A stretch of 64,000 nt of DNA from Desulfovibrio sp. (GCF_034006445.1 NZ_JAVESS010000001.1:581923-645922), one strand, 5' to 3'; counted from the first letter of the stretch, positions 55,533 through 63,848 are shown. Program-made: numbers and translations. Notes: a model not told the origin generated them from the letters alone.

Positions 55533-56714
55533 TCATTCAAAACGCCGCTCTATCCGCAGTACCTTGCCGCACGCCCCAACCACATAACGTTGACCGTGCC
55601 AGACAATGCTTCTGGCGGGCAGACTGTAAACATAGACCAGTGCAAACATCACCACGGCATCCAAAAAGCTCAGACACCACCGCGCGAGTGAAATGGAGCG
55701 TTTTAAGAGGTTTCGCCACAAATACAGAACCTTGGCCAGCAGCACCACCCACAGCAGCACCAATGCCAAGCTCAGTCCGCTGACCTTGGCAAAAAGCCAC
55801 CCAAGCAGCATGAAGACTGCCAGCACAGGGGGCAGAACCATGGCCACGCACATGAAGCCCAGCAAACCCCACTGCAAGGGCATGCAAAATTTGAGAAAAA
55901 GAACCTGCCGCTCCATCCAGGCACGCCAGACCTGGCGTTCATGTTTTACGGCCTCCGTATGCAGAAGCGCACCGGGGCATAAGCGCACCGGCACCCGCAA
56001 ACTTTGCAGCCGGGCGGAAAGAGAGCAGTCGTCAACAACGTTACTTGCCCACAGTTCTTCAACAGCGAACCTGCTGAAGGCTTCGCGCGTCATTGCCATG
56101 GCCCCGCCCCAGAGCTGAGTAAAGGACGATACAGCCTGCAAAAGCCGCATAAGCAAAACACACAAGGCGTAGGCAAGCGTTACCAGACGGTGATCTCGCG
56201 GGTCCACGACATGATAGCCAGTGGAAAACTCTGCTTCTCCCGTGGCAATGGGGCCCACAAGATGACGCAAAAAGTTTGGCCTCGCCGTGTGTGTGCTGTC
56301 GCAAAAGACAAAAACTTCCACATCATCCTTTACAGCGGCCACACCGTGAAGGCTGTTATGATTTTTTTGTCCGCAATGTTGTGCCGCTCCAGCAACTACA
56401 TGCCGCACATGAGGATAGTCTTTCTGTATACTGCGGACGAGATCTGCCGCTGGTTCTTCATTCTTTGCCGTAACAAGAACAGGAATATATTGGGGATAGT
56501 TCTGGATAAGCAAGCTTCGCACTGCCGCAGACATACGCCTGTCCGTTCCTGCCATGGGCACAATCATCCCCACCACAGGCCACCGGTCTTCCGGCAGGGT
56601 ACGGTTGGCCGCCTCGTCAAGGCGCGCTCGGCGGGACAAGGATTGACCCGTCTTTGCCAGGATATAAAGCAACAAACATTTGAAGCTTGCCAGTACAAAC
56701 CAAAGCCAGAACAT
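55533..56714 (-). CDS. Membrane glycosyltransferase, GT21/GT2-like (ceramide glucosyltransferase-like)
   Basis: 393 residues. An N-terminal helix (1-20), a GT-A catalytic domain (about 45-290) and four C-terminal helices. Motifs of the GT21 family: IVPMAGTDRR, VLVTAKNEEPAADL, NHNSLHGV (K-N-x-L type position), the metal-binding FCDSTHTARPNFLRHLV (D1/D2 place), the third aspartate VVDDCSLSARLQ and the product-site HERQVWRAWMERQ. Family members glycosylate ceramide, hopanoid or other lipids at the inner membrane. The acceptor is unknown here. It is upstream of and in the same direction as the permease/fusion operon with a 256-base gap. Confidence 0.83.
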   Translation of the reverse strand: MFWLWFVLASFKCLLLYILAKTGQSLSRRARLDEAANRTLPEDRWPVVGMIVPMAGTDRRMSAAVRSLLIQNYPQYIPVLVTAKNEEPAADLVRSIQKDYPHVRHVVAGAAQHCGQKNHNSLHGVAAVKDDVEVFVFCDSTHTARPNFLRHLVGPIATGEAEFSTGYHVVDPRDHRLVTLAYALCVLLMRLLQAVSSFTQLWGGAMAMTREAFSRFAVEELWASNVVDDCSLSARLQSLRVPVRLCPGALLHTEAVKHERQVWRAWMERQVLFLKFCMPLQWGLLGFMCVAMVLPPVLAVFMLLGWLFAKVSGLSLALVLLWVVLLAKVLYLWRNLLKRSISLARWCLSFLDAVVMFALVYVYSLPARSIVWHGQRYVVGACGKVLRIERRFE

Positions 56715-56833
56715 AACTACTCCTTCACGACAACACGAACCCTAGAGCAGATTAACTTTGAAATATTTTACAATTCAAAGTTTTCAGTCAGCAAAAAAAT
56801 GCGATTTGCGGTAGCCGTAGCGGGTTTTTCCGC

Positions 56834-57060
56834 TTACGAATGGCGACAGCGATTGCACAGAACAAGACATATAGTTACTCATGCTGTCTTTGCGGCAGTC
56901 GTTGGCGAGTCTACGAGCCTTACGAATGGCGACAGCGATTACATAGAACAAGACGTATAGTTACTCATGCTGTCTTCGCGGCAGTCGTTGGCGAGTCTAC
57001 GAGCCTTACGAATGGCGATAGCGATTACACAGAACAAGACGTATAGTTACTCATGCTGTC
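56834..57060. repeat. 86-bp tandem repeat, 2.6 copies
   Basis: TTACGAATGGCGACAGCGAT... repeats with a period of exactly 86 bp (56834, 56920, 57006); the third copy is cut after about 55 bp. Copies differ at few positions. No dyad that would suggest CRISPR, and no unique spacers. Confidence 0.9.
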
Positions 57061-57063
57061 TTC

Positions 57064-57162
57064 AAGCGTAGTTTCCTGCGTCACAACGGCTGAAGCAAGC
57101 GTAGCTTCCTGCGTCACAACGCTTTAAGCATCCATAACGTCCTGCGTCGCAACAGCCAAAGC
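57064..57162. repeat. 33-bp tandem repeat, 3 copies
   Basis: Three contiguous 33-bp units (57064, 57097, 57130) sharing TCCTGCGTC(A/G)CAAC in the middle. The first two are nearly the same, the third is diverged at its ends. It directly follows the 86-bp repeat. Confidence 0.85.
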
Positions 57163-57289
57163 CCGGCTGAATCCCCGTCACGTGGTGCGCGCTGCACTTT
57201 CGTACAGTGCTCGAGCACTTACACTTTTTCAAAGGTAAAATGCTCTAGCCTTGCGGATCAAGATTTTTGCCTTTTTCACAGTATTCGCG

Positions 57290-57976
57290 CTATTCCGGCA
57301 AGGGCGCACAATTTTCGGGTGCAAGGGGAACGTCAAGAGTGCGTTTGCCCTCAAGCTGCACCTTCATGCCGTTTTTCAACGTAATAGTGCCCTCAACCTT
57401 ATCATTGGAAACAAGACGCCCTTTAAAGGCATGACCTGAAGAATGCCGCGCCCGGACTTCATTGTTCTTGACGCTGCCGACAATGTGGTACACGTCTACC
57501 TTGCCGTTGTACAGGCGCAAGTATACGACGCCACGCACATTTCCGTCGGCCGAAAAGCATAGGCCAACCCTGTAGGTTGAAGAATAGAGGGAACCCGTCC
57601 AAAGCTCCCTCACCTCAACAGGCCCCCCCGATGGCTCCAAAGTCACGGACTCTTCCTTGGCCGCGTCGGCGTGAGGCTTGTTTTCGCCGTCAACATCCGC
57701 TGCTGCACCTGTAGGTTCAACAGATGTGGATGCATTTTCCTGAGCCTGGGGTTCATAAAAGCCTCCCTGGCAAAGAACCATCAAGCTGGCCAACAGCAGG
57801 CAGCCAATCCACAACTGCCCCTTGTGCAGCAAAATGTCCCTGTTACAAGCATCAGGCACGCAACAAGCGAAAATATATTTTATTCTTTGGGCAAGACCGG
57901 CCATCCCCTTTCCAGGGATGGGTTCTAGCCCACTCAATACTTCAAGTATTGCTTGAGCTTTATTCATACAATTCAT
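57290..57976 (-). CDS. Hypothetical protein with one membrane segment
   Basis: 228 residues from MNCMNKAQAILEVLSG, chosen because AAGAGAG lies 6 bases upstream; nine further codons are possible. A cytoplasmic Cys-containing N-terminus (about 1-50) precedes one helix (LWIGCLLLASLMVLC, about 56-70), an acidic disordered stretch (about 75-120) and a compact C-terminal domain of beta-rich character (YSSTYRVGLCFSADGNVRGVVYLRLYNGKVDVYHIVGSVKN, KGRLVSNDKVEGTITLKNGMKVQLEGKRTL). It is probably an inner-membrane protein with a periplasmic domain. No family recognised. Gap to the GT4 gene upstream is only 23 bases, so they are co-transcribed. Confidence 0.6.
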   Translation of the reverse strand: MNCMNKAQAILEVLSGLEPIPGKGMAGLAQRIKYIFACCVPDACNRDILLHKGQLWIGCLLLASLMVLCQGGFYEPQAQENASTSVEPTGAAADVDGENKPHADAAKEESVTLEPSGGPVEVRELWTGSLYSSTYRVGLCFSADGNVRGVVYLRLYNGKVDVYHIVGSVKNNEVRARHSSGHAFKGRLVSNDKVEGTITLKNGMKVQLEGKRTLDVPLAPENCAPLPE

Positions 57977-57999
57977 ACATGGCTCTCTTATGCACAAAA

Positions 58000-59097
58000 T
58001 CAAATCAACATGCCAAGATGGCTGAATATTTTTTCATGCGCCGCTACCATTGCCGCAAAGGAAAAATCCCTCTCAACCCTGTGCCTGGCCACAGCCCCCA
58101 TTGAATCACACAAGGCGCTGTCTTCAAGCAGGCGGCAGCAATGACGCGCCAGCGTGGCGGCATCTCCCGCTGGCGAAAGCAACCCGCTATTTTCGTGCTC
58201 AACCAGGCGCGGAATTCCACCCACCGAAGTAGCGCATACAGGCAATCCGCTGGACATGGCTTCAAGAATCACATTTGGCTGCCCTTCCCGCGCCGAAGAC
58301 AAGGCAAAAATGCGCGCCGCTGCATAATGGGGCCGCATGTCCAGCCCACCGGGAACAAAATCAACCCTGCTGCCCGCAGGATTTTCTGCGGCCCAACGCT
58401 TGAGCGCGGCTTCTTCAGGCCCATCGCCTACCAGGCGCAAACGGGCAGAAGGACAGCGCTGCAACACAAGTTCAAAGGCGCGCAGTAGTGTCAGATGATC
58501 CTTGTCTCCTGCCAGGCGAGCAACGCAAAGTATGAGGGGTTCCCGTTGTGAAGGTGCAGGTTCTGCGGGAACAAAAAACTCTGTATCCACACCATTCGGT
58601 ATATAGCTGACCCGGCCAGAAGGAATGCCAAAGCCCTGTAATATCTTAAGCAGGGCCTCAGAATTGCATACCATATGGTCAGCCAAACGCCAAAAGTACT
58701 TTTCATGCTGGCGCGCCGGGGCACCTCCGCCACGGCAGGTGCCAACTATTAATGGACGCCTTGCCCCGTCAAAAAGGCGCAGTGCGCGCCCCCATATACG
58801 GCCCCAAATATTGGGCAAGGCCGTGCAGGGCACAATGATATCCGGGGTCAGCCTTCTCAGGTTGGCGGCCAGGTGCATAAAGAAGAAAACAGGCACCCGC
58901 CGCCCCATGCCTATATGATGCAGCTCAATTCCAGCTTCAATGGCGGAAGCGTCGAGATCTGTCGGCCCCGTAAGGGTCAGCATGACCGGAGTGAATCTTT
59001 TTCTATCGAGGCGGTGGGCCAATTCCAGCGTTTGACGTTGTGTTCCGCCGAAGCAAAGGTCTTCCATCAAAAAAAGAACGCGCAGGGGTGTGGGCAT
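58000..59097 (-). CDS. Glycosyltransferase family 4
   Basis: 365 residues, GT-B fold. N-terminal RVLFLMEDLCFGGTQRQTLELAHRLDRKRFTP (GG-Q-R-x-x-x-L acceptor loop), YIPNGVDTEFF at the domain boundary, ILCVARLAGDKDHLTLLRAF, LRLVGDGPEE, and the donor-binding SSAREGQPNVILEAMSSGLPVCATSVGGIPRLVEH with the E-x7-E pair (EGQPNVILE). It transfers a sugar from an NDP-donor to a growing glycan or lipid, retaining configuration. The start follows GGAGAATC, well spaced. It heads a minus-strand pair with the membrane-anchored unknown protein and is divergent from the deacetylase gene. Confidence 0.93.
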   Translation of the reverse strand: MPTPLRVLFLMEDLCFGGTQRQTLELAHRLDRKRFTPVMLTLTGPTDLDASAIEAGIELHHIGMGRRVPVFFFMHLAANLRRLTPDIIVPCTALPNIWGRIWGRALRLFDGARRPLIVGTCRGGGAPARQHEKYFWRLADHMVCNSEALLKILQGFGIPSGRVSYIPNGVDTEFFVPAEPAPSQREPLILCVARLAGDKDHLTLLRAFELVLQRCPSARLRLVGDGPEEAALKRWAAENPAGSRVDFVPGGLDMRPHYAAARIFALSSAREGQPNVILEAMSSGLPVCATSVGGIPRLVEHENSGLLSPAGDAATLARHCCRLLEDSALCDSMGAVARHRVERDFSFAAMVAAHEKIFSHLGMLI

Positions 59098-59311
59098 GAT
59101 TCTCCTTATGGCGCGAAAAGCCTTAACTGAACCTTTCTGCGCTAAGCTTCACCCCGACCAGGACAACCCGTACCAGGTGAAAGCTTGCGCCCATTTTTAT
59201 GTATTCCAGAGCTATTTGCAAGCGACGCCCTGCCCGGCTTGCGCCAGTTTTTCTCCTTTGTTGCAAATCTGTTGCATTGCCATACCAGGACGTTGAGTTT
59301 ACAATGCCGCA

Positions 59312-60322
59312 ATGACCAAGCCATCAGCTGCACAGCAGAATGTCAGCCAACCTCTTTACGTCATTGTCAGCCTTGATGTGGAAGAAGAAGGGCTTTTTTC
59401 AGGGCGGTATGCGTCTTCGGGATGCGGTGTGCGCAATGTGAGCCTGCTCCCACAACTTGCCCCCCTCACCCGTGACCTGGGCTTCCCCTTGACGCTTTTT
59501 TGCGCCCATACTGTTTTCAGTAGCAATGAAGCCCGCCCCCACCTGGCCTGGATGCGTGACAAGTGCCAGGCTGAAATTGCCGCTCACCTCCATCATTGGA
59601 GTACGCCTCCGTTCCTCTCGTGCGAGGGATCTCCCCATTGCGCGGAGGGGCCTCCGATCCGCACTGATGCATTGCCGCGCGAACTGCTGCGGCAACGCCT
59701 GGGAACTCTGCTGGACGCCGGGCGTGATTTTCAAGGTGCACCCCTGACCAGCTTCCGCATGGGACGCTGGGATCTGAAATCCAATGTACGCCCCTTGCTG
59801 GCCGAGGAAGGCATTACCTTCGACAGTTCTGTCTGTCCGTTACGGGTTTTTCCTGGCGGGCCTGACCATTTTCTTGCGCCGACTGACCCGTACTGGGTTG
59901 ATGATGCCCCCGGCCTTCTGGAGTCTCCGGTTACACAGCTGCCACTGCATCCGCTTCTGGCCCGCCTATGGTACGGCTTGACCCGCAGGCGGCCTGTGGT
60001 GGATTCTTTTCATTTCTGGGGAGCCTTAAGCCCCAACCCGGTATGGCACAGCCAGTCCGTCATGCGTACAGCGACCAAAATGTTGTTACGACGGGGGGGA
60101 CGGGTACTCAGCCTTTTTTGGCATTCTTCCGAAATGCTGCCTGGCGGTTCTCCAAACATACCAGACAAAGCCGCAGCCGACGCCTTGTACCAAAAAATTT
60201 ATGACTTTCTGCACTGGTTGCGTGAAAACTATGATGTCATGGGAGTTACTGCGGCGGAATTTCGTGCTCTTGCGCCATCACTGCATTTTGGAACGCGCCC
60301 AACGGGAGATGGTGACTGGTAA
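59312..60322 (+). CDS. Polysaccharide deacetylase-family protein
   Basis: 336 residues. LYVIVSLDVEEEGLFSGRYAS near the N-terminus has the D-V-E-E motif of NodB-homology proteins (first metal aspartate), LHHWSTPPF gives the H-x-x-x place, SFRMGRWDLKSNVRPLLAEEGITFDSSV the R-x-G/strand 4 motif and LSLFWHSSEMLPG the catalytic-histidine motif. The pattern is that of the WalW-like group that acts on cell-surface glycans or glycolipids. The RBS is weak. Its stop overlaps the start of the next gene (TAATG), so both are coupled. It is divergent from the GT4 gene. Confidence 0.75.
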   Translation: MTKPSAAQQNVSQPLYVIVSLDVEEEGLFSGRYASSGCGVRNVSLLPQLAPLTRDLGFPLTLFCAHTVFSSNEARPHLAWMRDKCQAEIAAHLHHWSTPPFLSCEGSPHCAEGPPIRTDALPRELLRQRLGTLLDAGRDFQGAPLTSFRMGRWDLKSNVRPLLAEEGITFDSSVCPLRVFPGGPDHFLAPTDPYWVDDAPGLLESPVTQLPLHPLLARLWYGLTRRRPVVDSFHFWGALSPNPVWHSQSVMRTATKMLLRRGGRVLSLFWHSSEMLPGGSPNIPDKAAADALYQKIYDFLHWLRENYDVMGVTAAEFRALAPSLHFGTRPTGDGDW

Positions 60323-61107
60323 TGCCCCGCGTAATCATGGTCCTGCTGGACGGACTCACTGCTTCCACAGCCCGGCAATGCCTCTCCTATCCGCAAGCCC
60401 TTGAGGAGGCTGGCGAAGCTCAATACGCCGAACTCAAGTGTTTTCTCCCCCCACTTTCCCGGCCTGCCTATGTAACGCTGCTCTGCGGATTACCACCCGC
60501 GCAAAGCGGTATTTTTCATAATGACGACCTGCGGCCTTGCCCCGCGCCTACCATCTTTTCCAGGGCGCAAAATGCGGGACTTGTAACCGCCGCAGCTGCC
60601 TACTACTGGATGAGCGAGTTGTGCAACACCTCCCCCTTTGAGCCAGCGCGACATCGTTTGACCAACGCCCCGGGCATGCCCATCGAACATGGCCTGTTTT
60701 ACAGTAACGACGCTTACCCTGACGATGAACTTTTTCATGATGCTGCGGCACTTTGCCAGTGCTTTGCGCCGGATCTCTTACTGGTGCATTCTATGGGCAT
60801 TGACTATGCGGGGCACGGTTACGGAGCCCACAGCCGCGAATATCGCGATGCCGCTCGCCATGCTGACGGCCTGTTGGCCAGGTGGCTCCCACAGTGGCTA
60901 AGTCACGGATATTCTGTTCTGGTGACCAGTGATCATGGCATGGACGAAGACCACGGGCACAATGACAATACAGAAGCGACCCGACGTGTTCCGCTATGGC
61001 TGTTGGGGACAGCCTGGAAAAATCAGACCATACCTTCACAACAGACCGAGATAGCCGATCTTGTTTTGCGGGCGCTGGGGCTGGCAGTGGACAGGCAGTC
61101 AATATAA
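60322..61107 (+). CDS. Alkaline phosphatase superfamily nucleotide pyrophosphatase/phosphodiesterase-like protein
   Basis: 261 residues. Metal-binding marks of the superfamily: VIMVLLDGLTAS (first Asp) with the nucleophile place S-R-P-A-Y-V-T (SRPAYVTLLCGLPP), DLLLVHSMGIDYAGHGYG (D-x-x-G-H), and SDHGMDEDHGHND (D-H-G-M and the last His). It lacks a signal peptide and membrane helices, so it acts in the cytoplasm. It probably hydrolyses a phosphodiester or phosphate on a nucleotide-sugar or lipid intermediate; the substrate is unknown. It overlaps the deacetylase by one base and is followed by the EamA gene. Confidence 0.8.
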   Translation: MPRVIMVLLDGLTASTARQCLSYPQALEEAGEAQYAELKCFLPPLSRPAYVTLLCGLPPAQSGIFHNDDLRPCPAPTIFSRAQNAGLVTAAAAYYWMSELCNTSPFEPARHRLTNAPGMPIEHGLFYSNDAYPDDELFHDAAALCQCFAPDLLLVHSMGIDYAGHGYGAHSREYRDAARHADGLLARWLPQWLSHGYSVLVTSDHGMDEDHGHNDNTEATRRVPLWLLGTAWKNQTIPSQQTEIADLVLRALGLAVDRQSI

Positions 61108-61117
61108 GGAGCGGACA

Positions 61118-62023
61118 ATGCAAAAAGTCGGCACGGCCGGAGGCCCCATGTTGCAGGTAAATCCACAAGGCAGTGGCTATGTGTGGATTCTGTTTGCGGC
61201 GTTTTTCTGGTCTTTGCTGGGCGTTGCATCCAAGTTTTGCATTGCCGGCGGCGTGTTCCCTCTTGAAACAGCATTCTGGCGGGCGGCTATCGGCTGCCTG
61301 TGTTTCATAATCCACGCCGCAATAACAGGCTCATGGCGCGTTAATGTTCGTGATGCGCTTATTTTTATGTTTTTTGGACTATGGGGGTCGGCAGTCCTTT
61401 TTGCCGCAATGCAGATTTCCATCAAGCTCAGTGGCGGGGGCACCGCCGTTGTGCTTTTGTACACTGCCCCTGTATGGGTCGCCGTTTTTTCCCGTTTTCT
61501 TTTTAAAGAGCGGATCACAAAGCGTAAAATACTGGCCATTGGCATAGCGCTCTGTGGCACTGCACTGGTTTGCTTCACTGGGGGAAGCACCCCCGGCGAG
61601 GCATCTATTGTGGGCATACTGTTCGGGCTGCTGTCTGGCTTCTGCTATGCAACACACTACCCTTTTTATCGCTGGTGGCAGACGCGATACTCAACTGCCG
61701 CCATCTACGCCTACATGCTTCTTGGCGGCAGCATTGCACTGGGCCTTTTTGAACCCATACATGTGAACCACAGCCCTGACATATGGGCCTGGCTCATAGT
61801 CCTCGGTTTTTTAACCTGCTACCTGGCTTATTTTTGTTATGGTATGGGGCTAAAGCGCATCAGCCTCGTCCGTGCCGCTGTTACCTGCCATTTGGAACCC
61901 GTACTCGGAACTCTGTGGGTCTGGTTGTTTTGGGATGAAAACTTTACTCCCCTCGGCTGGCTGGGGTGCGCCCTCGTGCTCGGCGCCGTGCTTTTATTGA
62001 CCACAGACAAAAGCAAAGAATAG
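61118..62023 (+). CDS. EamA/DMT-family transporter
   Basis: 301 residues. Two five-helix EamA halves (about 15-145 and 160-295), ten membrane helices. First half: SGYVWILFAAFFWSLLGVASKF, ISIKLSGGGTAVVLLYTAPVWVA and FLFKERITKRK; second half: EASIVGILFGLLSGFCYATHY and RAAVTCHLEPVLGTLWVWLFWDENFTPLGWLG. ATG 61118 follows AAGGAGCGGACA. It lies 10 bases after the phosphodiesterase gene and is probably in its operon; it may move a small metabolite or a glycan/lipid precursor. A terminator follows at 62107. Confidence 0.9.
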   Translation: MQKVGTAGGPMLQVNPQGSGYVWILFAAFFWSLLGVASKFCIAGGVFPLETAFWRAAIGCLCFIIHAAITGSWRVNVRDALIFMFFGLWGSAVLFAAMQISIKLSGGGTAVVLLYTAPVWVAVFSRFLFKERITKRKILAIGIALCGTALVCFTGGSTPGEASIVGILFGLLSGFCYATHYPFYRWWQTRYSTAAIYAYMLLGGSIALGLFEPIHVNHSPDIWAWLIVLGFLTCYLAYFCYGMGLKRISLVRAAVTCHLEPVLGTLWVWLFWDENFTPLGWLGCALVLGAVLLLTTDKSKE

Positions 62024-62106
62024 TAAAGTCTTGGGCGCAAGCATAAGTCCGATCTGTCCATCTTATTGTTTGCATTGCTGCAAACCTTCTCTGTTGCTAC
62101 GCAATA

Positions 62107-62141
62107 GGCGCTGTCACGTCTTTTCTTAGGCAGCGCCTTTT
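62107..62141 (+). terminator. Terminator after the EamA gene
   Basis: GGCGCTG (62107-62113) with CAGCGCC (62131-62137), 17-base loop, then TTTT. Confidence 0.75.
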
Positions 62142-62239
62142 GAACTCCGCAGGACGCCCCTCTAATAAACTCTGAATATGAGCGCCGTTAACGCAATCAC
62201 AAGGCGAACTTCAAGAGTGTGTTGTCAAACCACAAGCAT

Positions 62240-62400
62240 ACAAAGCATGCACTTTGAGTGGCAGGTTCTGTGCCATGCGGGCACGGAAGCTTAACTTTTA
62301 CTGTCGGTTGGGGCGCCTGCGCGGGAGAGCGTACGCGGGCAGTACTCTGGGCGGGTTAAAAGCAGGCTTGTCCTTTGAGAGGTGTTTGTTATGTCCTGCG
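62240..62400. repeat. Inverted, rearranged fragment of the GC-rich repeat
   Basis: TCTGTGCC-x-TGCGGGCACG...GGCGCCTGCGCGG and GCAGG-CTTGTCCTTTGAGAG occur here in the opposite orientation to 63075-63170 (reverse complement reads TCTGTGCCCTGCGGGCACGA...GCCGCCTGCGCGG and GCAGGGCTTGTCCTTTGAGAG). The order of the two blocks is swapped. No gene is seen in 62142-62495. Confidence 0.6.
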
Positions 62401-62495
62401 GACAGCTATGACCCCCATCAGGTACACATTGGGCACACTACGGCTGACTAATAGCCCAGGTGATAGCATGTTGCTGTGTTCCTTGAATGATCCGT

Positions 62496-62861
62496 CGCTG
62501 GCATTGCGCGGCGCGCAGGGAGATCGCCGAGCGCAGCGAGGAAGCTCCCGGAGCCGAAGCCGCGCAGCCCTCAGTGAATGGTGGAATATGGAAAGCCCCT
62601 TAGGGCCAACCCTGGGAGTGGGGATATACGACAAGCCCCAGCAGGGTCGTCAGGGGGGAGTGCAGAGGGGGCCTCGGAGGGGCGGCAGCCCCTAACAGGC
62701 CCCCATCTGCCCCCGCCGGAGGCGGCCCAAGTGCAAGACATTGGAAATAGAGCGGAATCAGGCTGCGCTGAATGAAATAATTACAGCTATCTTCCATCAG
62801 TATACAGTGCACTCGGCAGAATAAGACGTCCTCTCCGGCCCACATTCAACGCGAAGGCGTG
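62496..62861. repeat. GC-rich rrn-flanking repeat, copy 1
   Basis: Starts CGCTGGCATTGCGCGGCGCG and ends ...CAACGCGAAGGCGTG. Contains a G-run block (GGGGGGAGTGCAGAGGGGGC), a GCCCCCGCCGGAGGCGGC hairpin and the AGTATACAG...CTCGGCAGAATAAGACGTCC segment. 366 bp. All long frames inside are repeat artefacts. Confidence 0.85.
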
Positions 62862-63362
62862 CGCTGGCATTGCGCGGCGCGCAGGGAGATCGCCGAGCGC
62901 AGCGAGGAAGCTCCCGGAGCCGAAGCCGTGCAGCCCTCGGGGAATGGTGGAATATGGAAAGCCCCTTAGGGCCAACCCGTGGGAGTGGGGATATACGAAA
63001 GCCCCAGCGGGGTCGTCCGGGGGGAGTGCAGAGGGGGCCTCGGAGGGGCGCAGCCCCAAACAGGCCCCCTCTGCCGCCCGCCGCGCAGGCGGCCAAAACA
63101 GCATAAAAAGAAAAGCCCTCGTGCCCGCAGGGCACAGAAGCTCACTCTCAAAGGACAAGCCCTGCTTTATTTTCTTCAGAGCGCCAACCTGCAGCCCACA
63201 CTACGTCGCCCGCCGCGCAGGCGGTCCAAATGGAAGATTCGGAAATCAGGAGGAACCTGCCTGCTCTGAACAAATGGAATAATCACAGCAATACTCCATC
63301 AGTATACAGGTACTCGGCAGAATAAGACGTCCTCTCAGGCCCACATTCAACGCGAAGGCGTG
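62862..63362. repeat. GC-rich rrn-flanking repeat, copy 2
   Basis: 501 bp. The same order as copy 1, with about 135 bp more between the CGGCCAAA and the AGTATACAG parts, including CCCTCGTGCCCGCAGGGCAC and a second CCGCGCAGGCGG block. Directly adjoins copies 1 and 3. Confidence 0.85.
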
Positions 63363-63715
63363 CGCTGGCATTGCGCGGCGCGCAGGGAGATCGCCGAGCG
63401 CAGCGAGGAAGCTCCCGCAGCAGAGGCCGCGCAGCCCTCGGTGAATAGTGGAATATGGAAAGCCCCTTAGGGCCAACCCGTGGGAGTGGGGATATACGAC
63501 AAGCCCAGCGGGGTCGTCCGGGGGGAGTGCAGAGGGGGCCTCGGAGGGGCGGCAGCCCCTAACAGGCCCCCATCTGCCCCTGCCGGAGGCGGCCAAATCA
63601 ACATAAAAAGAAATGCCGCCATGCCCGCAGGGCACATGCCGTTCAATCGAGCGACAAGCCAAAATACACGAGCAACACGAAGCCCTGTCCGCCGGAAGCG
63701 GCCCAAATGAAGAGC
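63363..63715. repeat. GC-rich rrn-flanking repeat, copy 3
   Basis: About 353 bp; follows copy 2 up to the CGGCCAAATCAACATAAAAAG segment and then diverges, with its own version of GCCCGCAGGGCAC and CCGCCGGAAGCGGCC. Confidence 0.8.
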
Positions 63716-63725
63716 ATAGGAAATA

Positions 63726-63753
63726 GGAAGGAAGGAAGGAAGGAAGGAAGGAA
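63726..63753. repeat. Tetranucleotide microsatellite (GGAA)7
   Basis: Seven perfect copies of GGAA between the third GC-rich repeat and the first rRNA terminator. It is not in a supported coding frame. Confidence 0.95.
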
Positions 63754-63775
63754 AACCTTGCCCCAGAACGACAAA

Positions 63776-63806
63776 AAGCCCTTCGCGCTTTAGCAGCGAA
63801 GGGCTT
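63776..63806 (-). terminator. rRNA operon terminator (distal copy)
   Basis: Perfect 11-bp stem AAGCCCTTCGC/GCGAAGGGCTT with a 9-base loop; on the minus strand TTTTTGTCG follows. It stands downstream of the 5S fragment at 63817. Confidence 0.85.
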
Positions 63807-63816
63807 CTTAAAAGAT

Positions 63817-63848
63817 GTTGGCAGCGGCCTACTTTCCCACATGACGTT
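63817..63848 (-). pseudogene. 5S rRNA 3'-end fragment (truncated duplicate)
   Basis: The minus strand reads ACGTCATGTGGGAAAGTAGG and CGCTGCCAA, the 3' end of 5S rRNA, the same as at 63966-64000. Upstream of it (plus-strand right of 63848) the sequence is unrelated to 5S, so about 30 bases of the gene are duplicated with a terminator. Confidence 0.75.

Larger units (their letters stand above)
56742..57248. repeat. Intergenic element CTAGAGCA...TGCTCTAG (copy 3, expanded)
   Basis: A 507-bp element with mirror-image ends CTAGAGCA (56742-56749) and TGCTCTAG (57241-57248). Close to the ends are TTTGAAATA/ATTTCAAAG-like and CACTTTTTCAAAGG sequences. The inside has two sets of tandem repeats (listed separately). 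It lies between the GT21 gene and the next gene on the minus strand. It is related by its ends to copies at 17533 and 27028 but four times longer. Confidence 0.6.

Noticed and set aside
56834..57162. Possible CRISPR array
   Set aside because: Units are contiguous with no unique spacers, periods of 86 and 33 bp, and no cas genes; these are plain tandem repeats.
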